A stretch of 64,000 bases of DNA from Cladobotryum mycophilum (GCA_036429605.1 CM071589.1:4526001-4590000), one strand, 5' to 3'; positions 48,201-60,436 are shown, counted from the first letter of the stretch. The notes: a model not told the origin generated them from the letters alone. Program-made: numbers and translations.

Positions 48201-49781
48201 TCGATGCTGCTGGGTTTTTGCTTCTCCTCGTCCCGTCCCCTTGATGAGAAAGTTGCGTTGCTTGCTGTAATGCAGTGCAGTCTTAACTGTGCGGCAGCAA
48301 CTCTCTTGTCTGCTCCGGTGCCTGACCAAGGTCGTAGTCTTTTCTCTATCTCTCTCTCATCCTTCTCCTCACCCTCCTCCTCCTCCTCCTCCTCCTGCTT
48401 GCTACTAACCTACTCATGCTTTTTCGTACTGTAGATCGTATGTACATGGTATCCCACCTCAGACACACATACGCCTGGTAGGCATGGTTTACTATACACG
48501 CACACACCACCACCATCACGTTGTGCGTGCCGCAAAGAGGATCGACGACTGGTGGCAGCAGGGAGGCTCCGCCAACCTGCGACCTCGCCATTGGGTGTGC
48601 GTGTGAAAAAAGCCAGATGTTGGGAGACTCAATTCCAAGATTTGCGCAAGTAAGGAGTAAAGAGGATCCCATACTGTAAAAAATACTGCCCGCATTGAAG
48701 CAATCCATTCATCCATTTTCTCAGGTGGCGTCGTCTTATGAGGTGATGATGGGAGACACAGAGAGACAAAGGCTGGGTGTATGAGTGTGACGGACAGCCT
48801 CCATAGCAAGTACATGGGTAGAGAACGGGAGAGATCTTCAGATCGAAGCGCCTCAATTTCAGGGCTCTTAGGGCACTGGACACTGCTGTTCTGCCCTGTA
48901 AGCGCTCTTGCCAGTAGGGCGCTTTAGTGAGTGGTGCCACCGCTGAACAGCGTTTGGCCAGCAGGTTTTCAGCGGGAGGCCAGAGCCACCTACCAAGGTG
49001 GACAGACACTGGCCTGGAGCCATCCATTCATGTTAGTAGTCGAACCCAAGTTGGCAGCGACAAAATCGTTCGACCTCGCCTAGTAGCTCCTCTTTTCTCC
49101 ATGCACACATTCTGCCATCTTGGAAGCCAGCAACAGCCTCCCGAACAACTCTTGATACATCTGGTGAGTCTCATCGACTGTATCATCATGCGCGATCACC
49201 CATCTGCCTTGATATTGGCCTCCCGTTTCTTCCCCGTCCCTTGGATGCCTCGTCACCGTCCCTGGTCCCCATCGCCAGTGTCTCCCCGTTCCCCGTCGTT
49301 GAATTCGCCTCGATCGGGGGCTTCGCGACCTCATCACAGTCATTTGCAACATCATTCGGGGTCCCCCGTGGACAACTAGTACTGATCTTTTCTGAATTAC
49401 CTGATAGATATCGCCCGGATCGCCTCCGTGCTCCCCTCGTCCCTCGCCCTCGACGTCGCTGCTGCTGCCGCGCCAGCCAGGAGCTGACGATACAAAACTT
49501 GTCGCTTACCGCAAAGACTGGATGGTGATGAACTCTTGAAACTGTCTCGATATTCATCATTGTCTAGAAGGCGAACAAGAACCTCTACACCGTCTGGCCA
49601 CCGGCCGGGAATGGAATTGTCGAACTTCCTGCCGAGCGATACTCTTGCCTAGAACCTCTTGAACTTGCGTCCGCCCTACGCAAAACCCGCACCCGACGTC
49701 CTCTCCCAACCCTCATCCCATACCTCCCTCTCATTCGATCGCTTCATCCGACGTTTTACAAAACACTATAAAAAAGAAATC
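42256..49781. other. 7.5-kb gene-free region between divergent cyclin and zinc-cluster genes
   Basis: No gene is supportable on either strand. Contents seen: GTAC/CCTAGG-rich palindromic sequence at 43005-43080, a further GGTACC patch at 43248-43275, GGTA tetramers at 44830-44848, (GT)n at 46543-46568, CTC triplets near 48369-48396, and many short uncorrelated open frames. The part from about 49050 to 49780 has several ATGs and C/T-rich sequence and may be a long leader with upstream open frames for the regulator at 49782. Such long upstream regions are common for fungal developmental and cell-cycle regulators, but that is inference here. Confidence 0.55.
43026..43068. repeat. 11-bp inverted repeat with 21-nt loop
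   Basis: GTACCTTGCCT at 43026-43036 is the exact reverse complement of AGGCAAGGTAC at 43058-43068. The loop contains further GTACCTTACCTCC sequence that resembles the arm. It could form a hairpin or cruciform, or be a paired protein-binding site. It is not followed by a T run like a bacterial terminator. Confidence 0.8.
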
Positions 49782-51735
49782 ATGGCTTCCATGTCTCCTA
49801 TAAACACTGCTGGCATCATGTCGGGTCCGTCGTCAAATGGGGGCAGTGTCTCGCCTCGGCAGGCACCTACTCCTAAGAACGTCGCATTTGAACTCCTGTT
49901 CCTAGACTCGCCACAGTATCGTGCGCGCTTGCCTATGCGAGTCCAGATTTACCCCCATGACACCACAGACTCGATTGTCACCACCGTAAAGAACTTTTAT
50001 GGTCTGTACTCGGGTCCTACCGGGTCCAAGGGCGTGAGCTTTGAGGACGAACATGGCAACACCCTTATAGCGCGATATGAAAACTTCCGCAATAACATGG
50101 TCGTCTACGTCCGTGTAATTGAAGAACCTCCTGTGCCGACCGCTGCCATAGAATCACATCACTATCGTGGGGCTCCCATGGGATCCGATGCCTACTACGG
50201 AGGTGACGGGTATAGCATGCAACAGCGCATCGGTCAGGACCTTGGCAGACCAGCCTCTAGATCGTCGCGGAGACGAAGCCAATCTCCTGGCGCATCCCGC
50301 GGACGGAGGAGCGACTCTGCCAGCACAAATGGAAAGAAGGGTCGCTCTCGTTCTACCAAGAACAGGGGGAGCATGATGCAAAGCCACGATGCGTACACCG
50401 ACAGCATGAATGGGTACAGCAGTGGTGACAATGCCCCCAGTACCACATCTGGAAAGGCCAAGGAACAGCTTGGAACAACTGATATCAGCGTCGAAAACAT
50501 TGTCGAGGGTGGTCGACGCAAAAGGGCAAAATTTGAAAGTTCGGTAAGACCAGCGCATTATCAGTCGCTATCAATTTGGCCCCCATACTAACATTTCTAT
50601 CAAAGGAATTGCCATTATTTGCACCACCGCAGATGCCAGCGGCCACCTCAAACCCATCTGTCTCGCCCGCCCGCCGTATCGAACATCATCATAGACCCTC
50701 TCTGTCTTATGTGCAGCCTAGTCAGAACCCTTTCACGAACCCCCGACCACTGCAATCCCCGCAAAGCTACAGCAGTGGGCACACGCAGTCTGGCATGTAC
50801 ACCACCCCTGCACCCGATCGCCGCGGTCGAGGTAGCATCTCATATGGTAGCAATGGCATACCCAATGGCATGGGCATTCTTCCCACACCAGACCCTACTG
50901 TTGGAAGCTGCATGTCCGAAGAGGACAAAGATGTCGCAATTCAGTTGATGCGACTTGGCGAAATGTCAAACATTTCGCACGGAAGAACTTCCGCATCTAC
51001 ATTGGATGACACCTTCAGTGGCCGAGCTGATGCCGCATCATCCACTGGCGCCACTAGTGATGGCGAAAGTGAAAGCGATGGAGAGCTCCCTCCTTCTCGT
51101 CGCCAGAAGCTAGACATAATGAGTGTTTCCAGACAGATTTATCAGACTACGGAATCCCATTTTATGCCTCCGCTCGAGAGCACGGAAGTCAGCGGCGACG
51201 ACGCCGATTACGAAGATGGCATTGATATGCAGCCAAAGCCAATCCCCAACAAGCCAAAGCACAAGTCCTCGGCGTCGCTTTCCAAGTCTGCTAGTATAAA
51301 AACCGTCAAGGCACCTCGACCATCCAACGGCAGCAAGAGCAAAAAGGCGCCTACAGTCGCCAACGGACCAATGTCACCAGCCTCGATTTCTCACTCTAGA
51401 AAACAGTCTGTCGCATCCAATGCCAACGTGCCTCAGTCTGGCGAGGACGATCAGCCTGATTTATCTACCAAGCCTAGGTGTCAACGCTGCAGGAAGAGCA
51501 AGAAGGGTTGTGACCGACAGCGTCCTTGTGGTCGCTGCCGTGATGCAGGTCTCTCCGCAGATCAGTGCATCAGCGAGGATGAGGGCAACGGCCGAAAAGG
51601 CCGATATGGTCGTCACATGGGTGTCCCCCTGAAGAAGGACGAAATGCCTGCCCCCCTCAGCCCGCTCTCTTGCCCGCCGCCCCCATCACCACTACCACAA
51701 TAACGGCCGACAAGGCCAAGAAGCGAAAGCGGTAG
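49782..51735 (+). CDS. Zn(II)2Cys6 transcription regulator with C-terminal zinc cluster; C-run frame break near the end
   Basis: Exons 49782-50543 and from 50606, with a 62-nt GTAAGA/CAAAG intron that has an ACTAAC branch site. Residues about 33-115 form a conserved globular unit (KNVAFELLFLDSPQYRARLPMRVQIY...MVVYVRVIEEP) that looks like a ubiquitin/PB1-type fold; I do not know a named role. A long Ser/Arg/Pro-rich disordered part follows. The zinc cluster, C-x2-C-x6-C-x5-C-x2-C-x9-C from about residue 546, is near the C-terminus, unlike most fungal family members. In the given sequence the frame stops at TAA 51701-51703 (619 residues). One more C in the C6 run 51651-51656 opens a tail that ends in a basic KAKKRKR nuclear-localisation-type motif at TAG 51735 (about 630 residues), which is more convincing. 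I chose ATG 49782 because no earlier in-frame ATG exists. Confidence 0.85.
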
Positions 51736-54663
51736 ACGCTCTACATTGGGGCGCATTACTTCCAATGCGCTCATTTTTCGCTCAAGGATTTTATCCATAC
51801 CAAAGACAAGCTTGGAGTTTCAATCTAAACAAAAAACCATCCCTTCTTTCAGAAATGTGCCGAGTCTCATATTCCGTCTTCTCTCATAACATGGGGACGG
51901 AACTATAAACGACTGTGATGCAGGACGTCAACTACCGCGATTCTCAATAACCTTTTGAATTGTTTGACTTCTGCGCGCAGGATTCTTTTCAATGATGTTA
52001 TTATGAAGATGTAATTACGACGGCCAATGCGGGGCCATTACACTCCTTCAACGGCGTTGAGATGTGTAGCAGCTGTCATCTGTTTCATGTTTTCGCATTT
52101 TATTTTCTCCTTTTTCTTTCTTCTTTCTCGTTTTCTTTTTCTTTTTCTTTCTTCATTCCTGGTCATTTCTTCATCATTTGCGCAGCGAGAACAACAGGAC
52201 ACGCAGTTTGCGGGAGGCAGGCTTGTTGTGGTCATACGATGGAAAGCAATGTTGGCATGAGTGGGCAAAATAAAACGGTGGCCGGAGCGAGCTTTGGAAA
52301 CCCAAAATGTCTCGCCATTATGGAATTCAGAAACGCTGGAAAGGGGTAGAGGATTGTCGAACTGTTCGTCCCCTTTGTCTGAGTCGTTAGGGATGGGAAT
52401 TGGTCGGGTCAGGGCGGCGAGCGCGTGGCGGAGCGATTCGTCTTTTGGTGCAATTGTTTAAAGTGGTTACAGGGATGGGTTCCGGTGGAGGTGCTTTTCT
52501 TTTTTCTTTTTTCTTTTTTCTTTTTTTACTATCTCTTTATTTCCTCTCCTTTTCTCTTTTTTCATTTCTTTTCTTGTCATTAGTTTTGGTATTCATTTTT
52601 CCATCTCTCTGTTTTACGCGCGCCGAGGATCTTTTTTTCCCCATGAGATGGTGGTCGGCGGCTTTGCGGGATTTTGATTTGTTTTATCTTGTTGAGTTTC
52701 ATGGCGAAAGCCCCCTATTGGGGGGAAAGAAAGGGGAAAATATGGCATAGTGGTACAGCGCAGAAAGGCGCTTGAATTTATAAAAACAATGTTTTTGACT
52801 TGCACCCATGATGGATGTCTGATGTGATTTTGAGTCTTTGATGTCACTATAATGATGATGGGCTGAGGTTCGTCATATTGGCTTGTTTCGAGAGCGGTAA
52901 AGCGGTTGAACTCAATCGCACCAAGAAGATCGGATGCAGTCGCCATTGGCGATCATGTTAGGGGCAATGCGCTGCACCCTTTTGTCCAATACGATTCCCA
53001 TATTTGCTTTGCGACTTTTTTGAAAAAAATTATCATGCCTATAAGAACCCATATCCATATCCATTAGCGCAAAAACCCTGACCCATCAAGAACCGATCTT
53101 CAAGTTCGCCCCCCTTGTTCCAGGTTTGGTGGATGTTCCAAAAATCGATTTAACTTGATGAGACTAAACCTTATGAGGCTAGTCTTTCACGGGCCGGCAG
53201 AAGCCGATGCAAGGGTTTGAACAGGGTTTGCAAGAGCCGATTGGTTCGGATGTGTGATATCACGTGATGTACGATGAATTTGCAACCCAAAAGGAAGAGC
53301 GGGCTAGTGTGTTTTTGTGAGTTGAGCAAGGAAAAAAGGGGGTATACGTCATAGGGAATTTTATATTTACCCCGCGAATTGGAGGGGTAACAACAAAAGG
53401 AGAGGAGGAAAAAGAAAAAAGAATAAAAACGAAAACATGGCGCCGCGGCGGAATGGGTCGGACCGTAGCGACGAATAGGTTTTTTTCTGGGCAAAAACAA
53501 AGGAAATAAACCGGGCGATTACATGTTTTGATTTCTTTGGAAAGTTGCGGTCTCGAAAAAATGGTGTGATGGCGGGCTGCCGGTTTTCGTGGCCGCAACT
53601 CTGAGACGTTTAGGCGCCATGCAGTTGTTGTGTGTGTGCGTTTGCCCAGTAAAAGCGGTGAGCAAAACTTGTTATTACATTTTTTGGGGGGTTTTCTTTC
53701 TTTCCTTTTTTCGGATAGTGGCCGATTTGTCGGGGTGGAGCCGATGGAATTGATTTCCGCGATAAGGAAAAGAAGATAAGGCTTTTTTTTTGGAGTGCCG
53801 GCCTCGGAGCGGGGCAACATTCATTGTTTTTGGAATTCACTACTCCGTACTACATGCTTGCATACATGCATGCATCCTCTTGTTTTGGAGCTACCCTAAA
53901 GTTATGCATACAGAACAATTGGACTTATTGTTACATGACAAAGGGGGAACCACCAACCAGCTGAGCTGTGCATTATACAGCCGAATAACCGGTCAATGCA
54001 AGGTTTGTTCCACACTTGTAGTTGATTGGTCCAACGGATGTTCCATGGAATAAATTAGTGGTATTTTTTATTTTGGTTTATTTCCGATGTAGGGCGATGA
54101 TTTTTTAGTCTGGAGGCTTGACATTGGCTTGACATGGTGAAAGGCGTTGTTAGATTCAAGGGCGTAATGTACATTGTATGTATGTATGTTGTATGTGTAT
54201 GTGTATGTGTATGTATGTACAGTACAACAAGAGCTTGATGGTTTGTCGATGACACATCCTTTTATCGGACATGCACCTGCGGCTGTTGGGGAAACTCTGC
54301 CATGTCGACGCCCTCTTGTACGTCCTGACGTCCCCCCTTGTTAACAAGGTAACGTAAAAAAGCAGAGTGGTGATGTGTCGATTTGACCCCACCGGACGCT
54401 TCTTGCCAAGGAGCCCACACACAAGTCTTTTTGGGTTCAAAGGTACAAAGTCGCTTGGAGTTAAAACAGCTTGGTCTCTGTTTTTGCCTATATGTATTAG
54501 TAAAAGCAAAAGCAGAAGCAAAAAGCGTTGGCGACATCGGCACCGATGGACGGAAGGTGAAGGATATCGGTGTTCCTGGGTGAGAGAGAGCCGTTGATTT
54601 GATGGATTCATTGGGGGTAGTAGGTGAAGCAAGATATACACACATACATACACATATACATAC

Positions 54664-54699
<36 letters not shown>

Positions 54700-54879
54700 G
54701 TCCAAGTTAGTATGGCTCTTTTTTCTTTCTTTGGTAGTATATGACATCAAGATTCATACTCCTGAGCTTCTTTCTCTAGTATCCCTCTTTATAAGGATAG
54801 TCAAAAACCTTGTTCTCCTTCTTGTCCTACTAATATTTAATTCATAATACCCTTCTTCTTTTTAAGTTTCTTTTTTACC
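51736..54879. other. Intergenic, zinc-cluster gene to MFS transporter
   Basis: No gene is supportable. TTTC/TTTTC-rich pyrimidine tracts lie at 52105-52165 and 52495-52600. An exact TACTCCGTA 9-mer is at 53841, TGTA tetramers at 54176-54218 and an (AT)n run at 54666-54694. A TTTATAAG element at 54788-54795, about 85 bp before the ATG at 54880, may be the core promoter of the transporter gene. The open frame at 53260-53820 (minus) is Lys/Asn/Pro-rich and lacks any domain. Confidence 0.55.
54666..54694. repeat. (AT)n microsatellite upstream of the MFS gene
   Basis: About 14 uninterrupted AT units, roughly 190 bp before the transporter start codon. It may ease strand opening in the promoter; nothing further can be read from it. 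Confidence 0.9.
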
Positions 54880-56354
54880 ATGTCTTTCTCCAGAGACACA
54901 GATGTCGAGAAGCAACTCTCAGGGGCCATCAAGCATACCACCCAAGAACACACCTCAGAGTCCAAGAACCTAGACCTTCCTACTATCGATGCCGCCCCCG
55001 AAACAAGTGCCCCCGACGAGGACTTTGATGACGATGAACCGCCCGATGGCGGGCTCACGGCGTGGCTCCAGGTCGTCGCCTCCCTGCTTGTCAACGCCAT
55101 GACCTGGGGCTACGCCTCCACCTTTGGCGTCTACCAGCTGCACTACGTGCAGACGTTGAACCTCCCCTCGGCGCAGGTATCCTGGATCGGCTCCGTCCAG
55201 GTGTTCCTCACCTTTGCCACCTGCGTCTTCTCCGGCCGCCTCACGGACATGGGGCACGCCCGGCCGACACTAGCCGCGGGGACGTTCCTCGCCGTGTTCG
55301 GCACCTTCATGACCAGCCTGGCGCACGCCTACTGGCAGATCTTCCTGGCGCAGGGGGTGTGCGTGGGTATCGGCCTGGGCCTCGCCTTCATGCCCGCCAT
55401 TTCCGTGGTGAGCTCGTACTTTAAGAAGAACAGGTCCTTTGCGCTCGCCCTGTCGGCGGTCGGGACCTCGATCGGGAGCACGTCCTTCCCGGCCATGATA
55501 CAGTACCTGACGCCCCAGATTGGTTTCCACTGGGCCGTGAGGTGCGCCGGCTTCTTGGTCCTGTTCATGGCCGTCATGGCCAACCTATTGCTCAGACCGC
55601 GGCTGGCCCCCCGCAAGGTTGGGCCATGGTTCGAGTGGGCTGCGTTTAGGGAACTGCCTTACCTTTTGTTCTCCATGGCCTCGTTCATCTACTTTTATGC
55701 CCTGTACTTTGGCTTCTTCTATGTATGTCAGCCCCCTACCTACCTATCAATGTCATTGACTTCTGGTGAAAAAAAAGGGGGGTTCATGGCGTATGAAAGT
55801 GTGTGGAGAAAAAACATACGGCTAACAATTATGATATATAGATCAACAGCTACGCTCGTAACATCATCGGCTTCTCGACCATCGATTCAGTCAACCTGCT
55901 ACTCATAACCAACGCAATGGGCATACCCGCCCGACCAATCGTGGGATACCTCGCGGACAAGTACGTCGGCCCCGTCAACATCTTCATCGTGGCCACCGCC
56001 GTCATCAGCGGCCTGCTCTACTCCTGGATCGGCGTCACCACCCGGACGGGCATGTACATCTTCAGCGTCTTCTACGGCCTGTCCATTGGCGCCAACCAGG
56101 GCACGTTCGTCGCCGGCCTGGCGAGCCTGAACAAGGACCCGAGGAAGATGGGCATCCGGTTCGGGATGATTGAGTCGCTGTCCGCCCTCGCGACGCTGGC
56201 TGGGGCGCCGACCGCGGGGGCCATCATCGACCACACGGGCGGCAAGTATTTCTGGGCGCAGATATGGGGTGGTACGGTCATGGCTATAGCATTTGTCATA
56301 TTTCTGGCCTGTCGAATGGTGTCGACGGGATGGAAATGGAGGGTCAAGATCTGA
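54880..56354 (+). CDS. MFS transporter, monocarboxylate porter (MCT-like) family
   Basis: Two exons, 54880-55722 and 55842-56354, with a 119-nt GTATGT/TATAG intron, give 451 residues. An acidic N-terminus ends in DDDEPPDGGLTAWLQV, the signature with which fungal MCT-like porters enter the first membrane helix. About 12 membrane segments follow. GVYQLHY and SWIGSVQVF, GRLTDMGHARP in loop 2-3 and PARPIVGYLADKYVGP in loop 8-9 are typical family elements. Related fungal proteins include Mch-type and riboflavin or aromatic-compound transporters, so the substrate cannot be assigned. Its neighbour, 124 bp away tail to tail, is a kynurenine-formamidase-like enzyme, which makes an aromatic amino-acid metabolite a possible substrate (inference). 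The frame is intact, including G5 runs. The transcript may begin near a TATA-like element 85 bp upstream of the start codon. Confidence 0.92.
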
Positions 56355-56478
56355 ATCTGGTATCTCCCCTTCAAAAGATTGCATAATTGTACTTGTATAT
56401 ATAGATACCCCTAAGCGATATGATAGATTAAGGAAGCGAATTGATTTTTGAATTTTATTATTATTTCTTTCATTTTTT

Positions 56479-57445
56479 TCAAGCCTGTTGTTGCAATTGT
56501 GCTAGGGCTTTAATCACAAGGTCTGCAATCTGTGAGCCGTCTTCCCAGATCGAGTCGTGCTCGCCATCAAGGCTCCTCACGATGGTTAGATTAACGTCAT
56601 CCTCGGCCAGCTTCTCGGCCATCAGATTGGTCTCCGGCATGTCGATCAGAGTATCCTCTGGCGAAGCGGCCAATATAGACAAGTGAGGGGGAGAGCCATT
56701 GGCCGCCAGCACGGTCTTGAAGTCGCCGTCAAAGGTGGCAGGCGACGCCGCATCCCAGGTCGACTGATCCGCACCAAAGGCACCTCCGATAAAGCTGTCG
56801 TAACCCTCCTTTCTAACGCAGAGACCAATCAGGTCGTAAATGCCAGCGATGCCAATGATGGCAGCCGGGACCGGAAGCGGCACCGAGGCGCCGCCCATGA
56901 AGAGCTGATACGCCAAGGTGGCGCCAGCTGAGTGTCCTACGAGCACGTACTCGCCGCCGATGCTGTATTCGGCATTGAGGAAGCTCAACGCCGAGCGCAC
57001 GTCGTCTAGATGATCAGGATGCTGGGCGATGCGCAGCTCAGTCGCGGGTGTTGTGGTGTGGTCCTGGGGGAAATCCGGGTGCGGCGACAGTCTGTAGTCT
57101 ATGCTGGCGAAGCCTCTGACGGAAGAACTGGACAAGGTTCCCCCTCTGATGATGATGATGATGAAAGCATATGCTTGACGGACGGGACAAAGTCGTAGAG
57201 GGTGTTGCGGGGATCACGCCAGCCGCCGCCATGGATGAATCTATTTTACATTTTGTTTTTGGTGAGCCAGGGGACCGGTCTGACGGGGGGCGGGCATGGA
57301 TGGTCAATTACACTATCCAATAACCGGTCAACGGCGCAGACAGCTCTGATGAGGCATATTGCCAAACGCCAACTCGTTGGAGGCTGTGCTCTCCATATTG
57401 ATGAGTGGTATGTTCGAGGCTCGGTATATCCGAGGTAGAGGCCAT
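56479..57445 (-). CDS. Kynurenine formamidase-like alpha/beta hydrolase (BNA7 type), one frame break
   Basis: The family hydrolyses N-formyl-kynurenine to kynurenine in tryptophan breakdown and NAD synthesis. Exon 1 is 57445-57312, the intron 57311-57241 (GTAATT/ATAG), exon 2 57240-56479. The join restores GYWIVFIHGGGWRDPRNT, with the oxyanion-type HGGGW motif at about residues 48-52. The nucleophile is in VLVGHSAGATLAY (Ser about 149), a likely acid in SPEDTLID (Asp about 241) and a base in DGEHDSIW (His about 273). This matches the family triad. A polyserine stretch coded by TCA repeats precedes the break at the plus-strand C5 run 57140-57144. One more base there gives 298 residues. The upstream ATG at 57532 in the same frame is possible, but MASTSD at 57445 fits the family length better. 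It is convergent with the MFS gene. Other HGGGW hydrolases of this group cannot be fully excluded. Confidence 0.87.
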
Positions 57446-58079
57446 CACGCCCTGTGAGAATCGAGATGATGAAACTGTTTTGAGGGAGAGTTGCGTAATG
57501 CTGGTCTCGCCTATCGATGGAGTAGCAGGCAAAGCGGGGCTCTGATGTCAATCGGACAAACAAACAAACAGATAAACACAGCCTACAGCTACAGAGTTAG
57601 ACTGCCCGGGAGCTGCTCCATTTTCAAAGGATTTTCGATGCAGCCTCCAGAAAAGAATCTAGTCTGAATAAAGAAGGGGGCACATGCATTTAGCGAGAAC
57701 AAAGGCGCTCTGTATCGTATCGTATCGCATCATCGCTTTAGTGGGGGGTGTTGAGGCAAATACAAAAGACAAATACAAAAGGCAAAAGAAAAGAATAACG
57801 TTGTATCGGTGCGCCCTTTGCTAATTGAGTAATTATGTACTGACAAAAAAATACGAAGTCTGAGTGAAGGGTCGACAAAAAATGGGGGGAAGATCGACTG
57901 AGATGGGCAGGTGAGTTTGTTTTTGCGCCTTTTGGTTGGTCTTGTCCACCCACCCAATCGTCCATCAGGAATCTGAAACTACTTGCTTGCAGCGGTAGTT
58001 GATCCCGATTGGTGGAAAGGCAGTCAGTAGATATAATAATCATTTTTGAATTCGTCACGTTTTGTTATGTAATGGCATG

Positions 58080-58120
58080 TATGGAGCGTGTATGGAGCGT
58101 GTATGGAACGTGTATGGAGT
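58080..58120. repeat. 11-bp tandem repeat (TATGGAGCGTG)
   Basis: About four head-to-tail copies. The first ones are exact, and later ones change to TATGGAACGTG and TATGGAGTATA. Further weak copies (CATGTACGGAGCATATATG) continue to about 58150. Confidence 0.85.
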
Positions 58121-60399
58121 ATATATGGACCATGTACGGAGCATATATGAGTGCGTATGTGTGTACGTATGTGTAGATGTATGTGGGGTTATACGAAGAG
58201 ATCTGCAGAGATGTCGAATGATGCCTGCCTGGTGACATGAAATGTTTGATGGACTTTAGGTTTGATTGTTACTGTTGCAATGAATGAATGAATGAATGAA
58301 TGAATTGTGGGTTACAATGGATGCGGCTGGGTTGTGGTAGCACGAGAACGGCATTACTAGCCACGCCTTTCCTTTGCAAACACACTCAAAGAGTCGGGCC
58401 AGGCCAGGCCAGGCCGGTCAAGACAACATGTCGCCGACTAATAGACGATGCAAGTCTGTGGCATGTCAAGTCTGTCGCGCTATACAATTTAGCTCGTGGC
58501 CAAGCTTTCCTCGGGACAGTGTCCGTTCGAATTTGAGCACTGCAGTCGCGTGTGGCTATACGGAGTACAAGGAGTAATCATAATCATTCCATCATTTGAG
58601 TGGGTGAGGGCGAGCGTGCATGTCATGATACCTTGCTCTGCTGTAGCCCATGTCTGCCTTTTTGCCCGAGTATTCCGTACCCCATAATCTTTGACCATCT
58701 ACGCGGTCCAATGCTGTCATGCCTGCACGCCTGCTCCGCATTACTTGTATATCAAGAGACAATGAATCGCACTTCGTATTCACCGTCGAATGCCGAGTGC
58801 CTCAATGGAAAGGGAAAAAAAAAGGGGGGGGGAGGGTTATTAGAAACAAAGGAAAAATACAATAAACAGATACGAAGCACAAAGACATGCGTGCGGGCAC
58901 TATATGTACGAGTATGTATCGAGTACTGTATAGAGTAGCTTTTCCTCGTATGCAGAAATGCTGTTGCTTTAACCGTAAAAACAAATGTCTCTGATTAAAA
59001 GCAATGCGACCCTATTTTCTGCATTAGGCTAGAGTTGGCCCGTTGAGTCTGGAATTGTGTCCAACGGTCTGCCCCTTGTGCCAACGACTGGTTTGGCTGC
59101 TCCCCCTGTCGGCTCAGCTGACATACATTGCCACACAGTTGGTTCAAAGGTGGTGGTGATGGTGGTAGTGGTGGCGGTATAGGGCAGAGAGACATGAGCG
59201 ATTCATTCGGACACGAGAGGGTGTGAGTGTGAGAGTGAGAGTGAGCCTGAGTATGTTATGTGTGCAGATAAAGGGGTGGGGTCGGTTATGCTACGGGCTG
59301 CCAACGAACGCTGCTGCGTCTCATGCGAGTTAAAGGACACACAGAACAGAAGCATCCAAGCACCGCGGCTTGAACTGACGGATTTAACAAAGCATAAGCG
59401 CTGTACCTGTAGATGACAAGGGAACCGAGAACCGGGTGATCCAGGTACAGGTCTGTGCCGTCGTCGATACTAGTAGTATTTGACTGATCAGCATAACCCT
59501 AAATTCTTGCGGGGGAGATGGATGAAATATCAGATTGTACAGAGCACAAGCATACATACTAGCCCACAATTAAGTCAGCACAAGCAAGGACAAGTCAAAG
59601 AGTTGGTCTCGTGATGCATCAAGGTGAGAAAAAGAAACAAGCTCAGAGTGGATTGGGGGTGGAGCGTTGGTGGAGTTTGTGTTGCATTGGAATTGTTTCT
59701 CTGCATTCGAGAAATGAACACCCGACAGGCTTTTCCGAGCCTTCCTCGTTGGAGTTTAACTTGGTTACAGCAGCCTCTGATCTTTGATCCCCCTGGCGGG
59801 TTTGAAGAAACTAATCAGGTAATAGATTTGGATGATGTTATAGCGGGTGAGCAGCTGTAATCAAATAAACACAGTGCGAGTTCTTAAAGCGTCCGCCTCT
59901 TAGGCTTAGCGCCATCGATTTTTTAAAATAAGGGGCAACGGGGCGTGCAGATGTACCTTCCTCATGTACGGAGTAGCCTATCCTCCTAACAAGAAGGAAG
60001 GGACAAACGGACAGACGTAGTTATAGGTACAAGCAACTATGCGCTACTGCAGTGCAACCTCCTGGTACTCAGTACCAACGATAGGAAAAAAAAAGGCATC
60101 CATATTAACAAATCTCAGGTGCATCCCAATGGCAGTAGTGGGAGCCAATTGGAGCCGCCATCAGCCATTGGAAGGTGGCTTGAACAAGTTGGATGTGGGG
60201 CTAGTCCTTGTACGGTATGAAAGGCACGCGACACTGGTCGACATGGGCCTTTTTTTTTCTTTCCTTTTCTTTTTCGGTCTTTGGACCCAGAAACAGGGGA
60301 CGCCCTCCTGAACTGGGGGCCACGGCGGAGAAGACCAGGAGACTGACCTAGGCAAGGCAGCGAGAACGAGACTTGGCCTAACCAACCGACTGACCAAAG

Positions 60400-60436
60400 C
60401 ATTGGCACTGGCACTGGCATTGGCACTGGCATTGAC
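60400..60436. repeat. GGCACT/GGCATT hexamer repeat
   Basis: Six hexamer units alternating GGCACT and GGCATT. Non-coding, about 470 bp before the next start codon. Confidence 0.85.

Noticed and set aside
53260..53820. 186-codon open frame on the minus strand
   Set aside because: Lys/Pro/Asn-rich chance frame in an AT-rich stretch, no domain or signal peptide.
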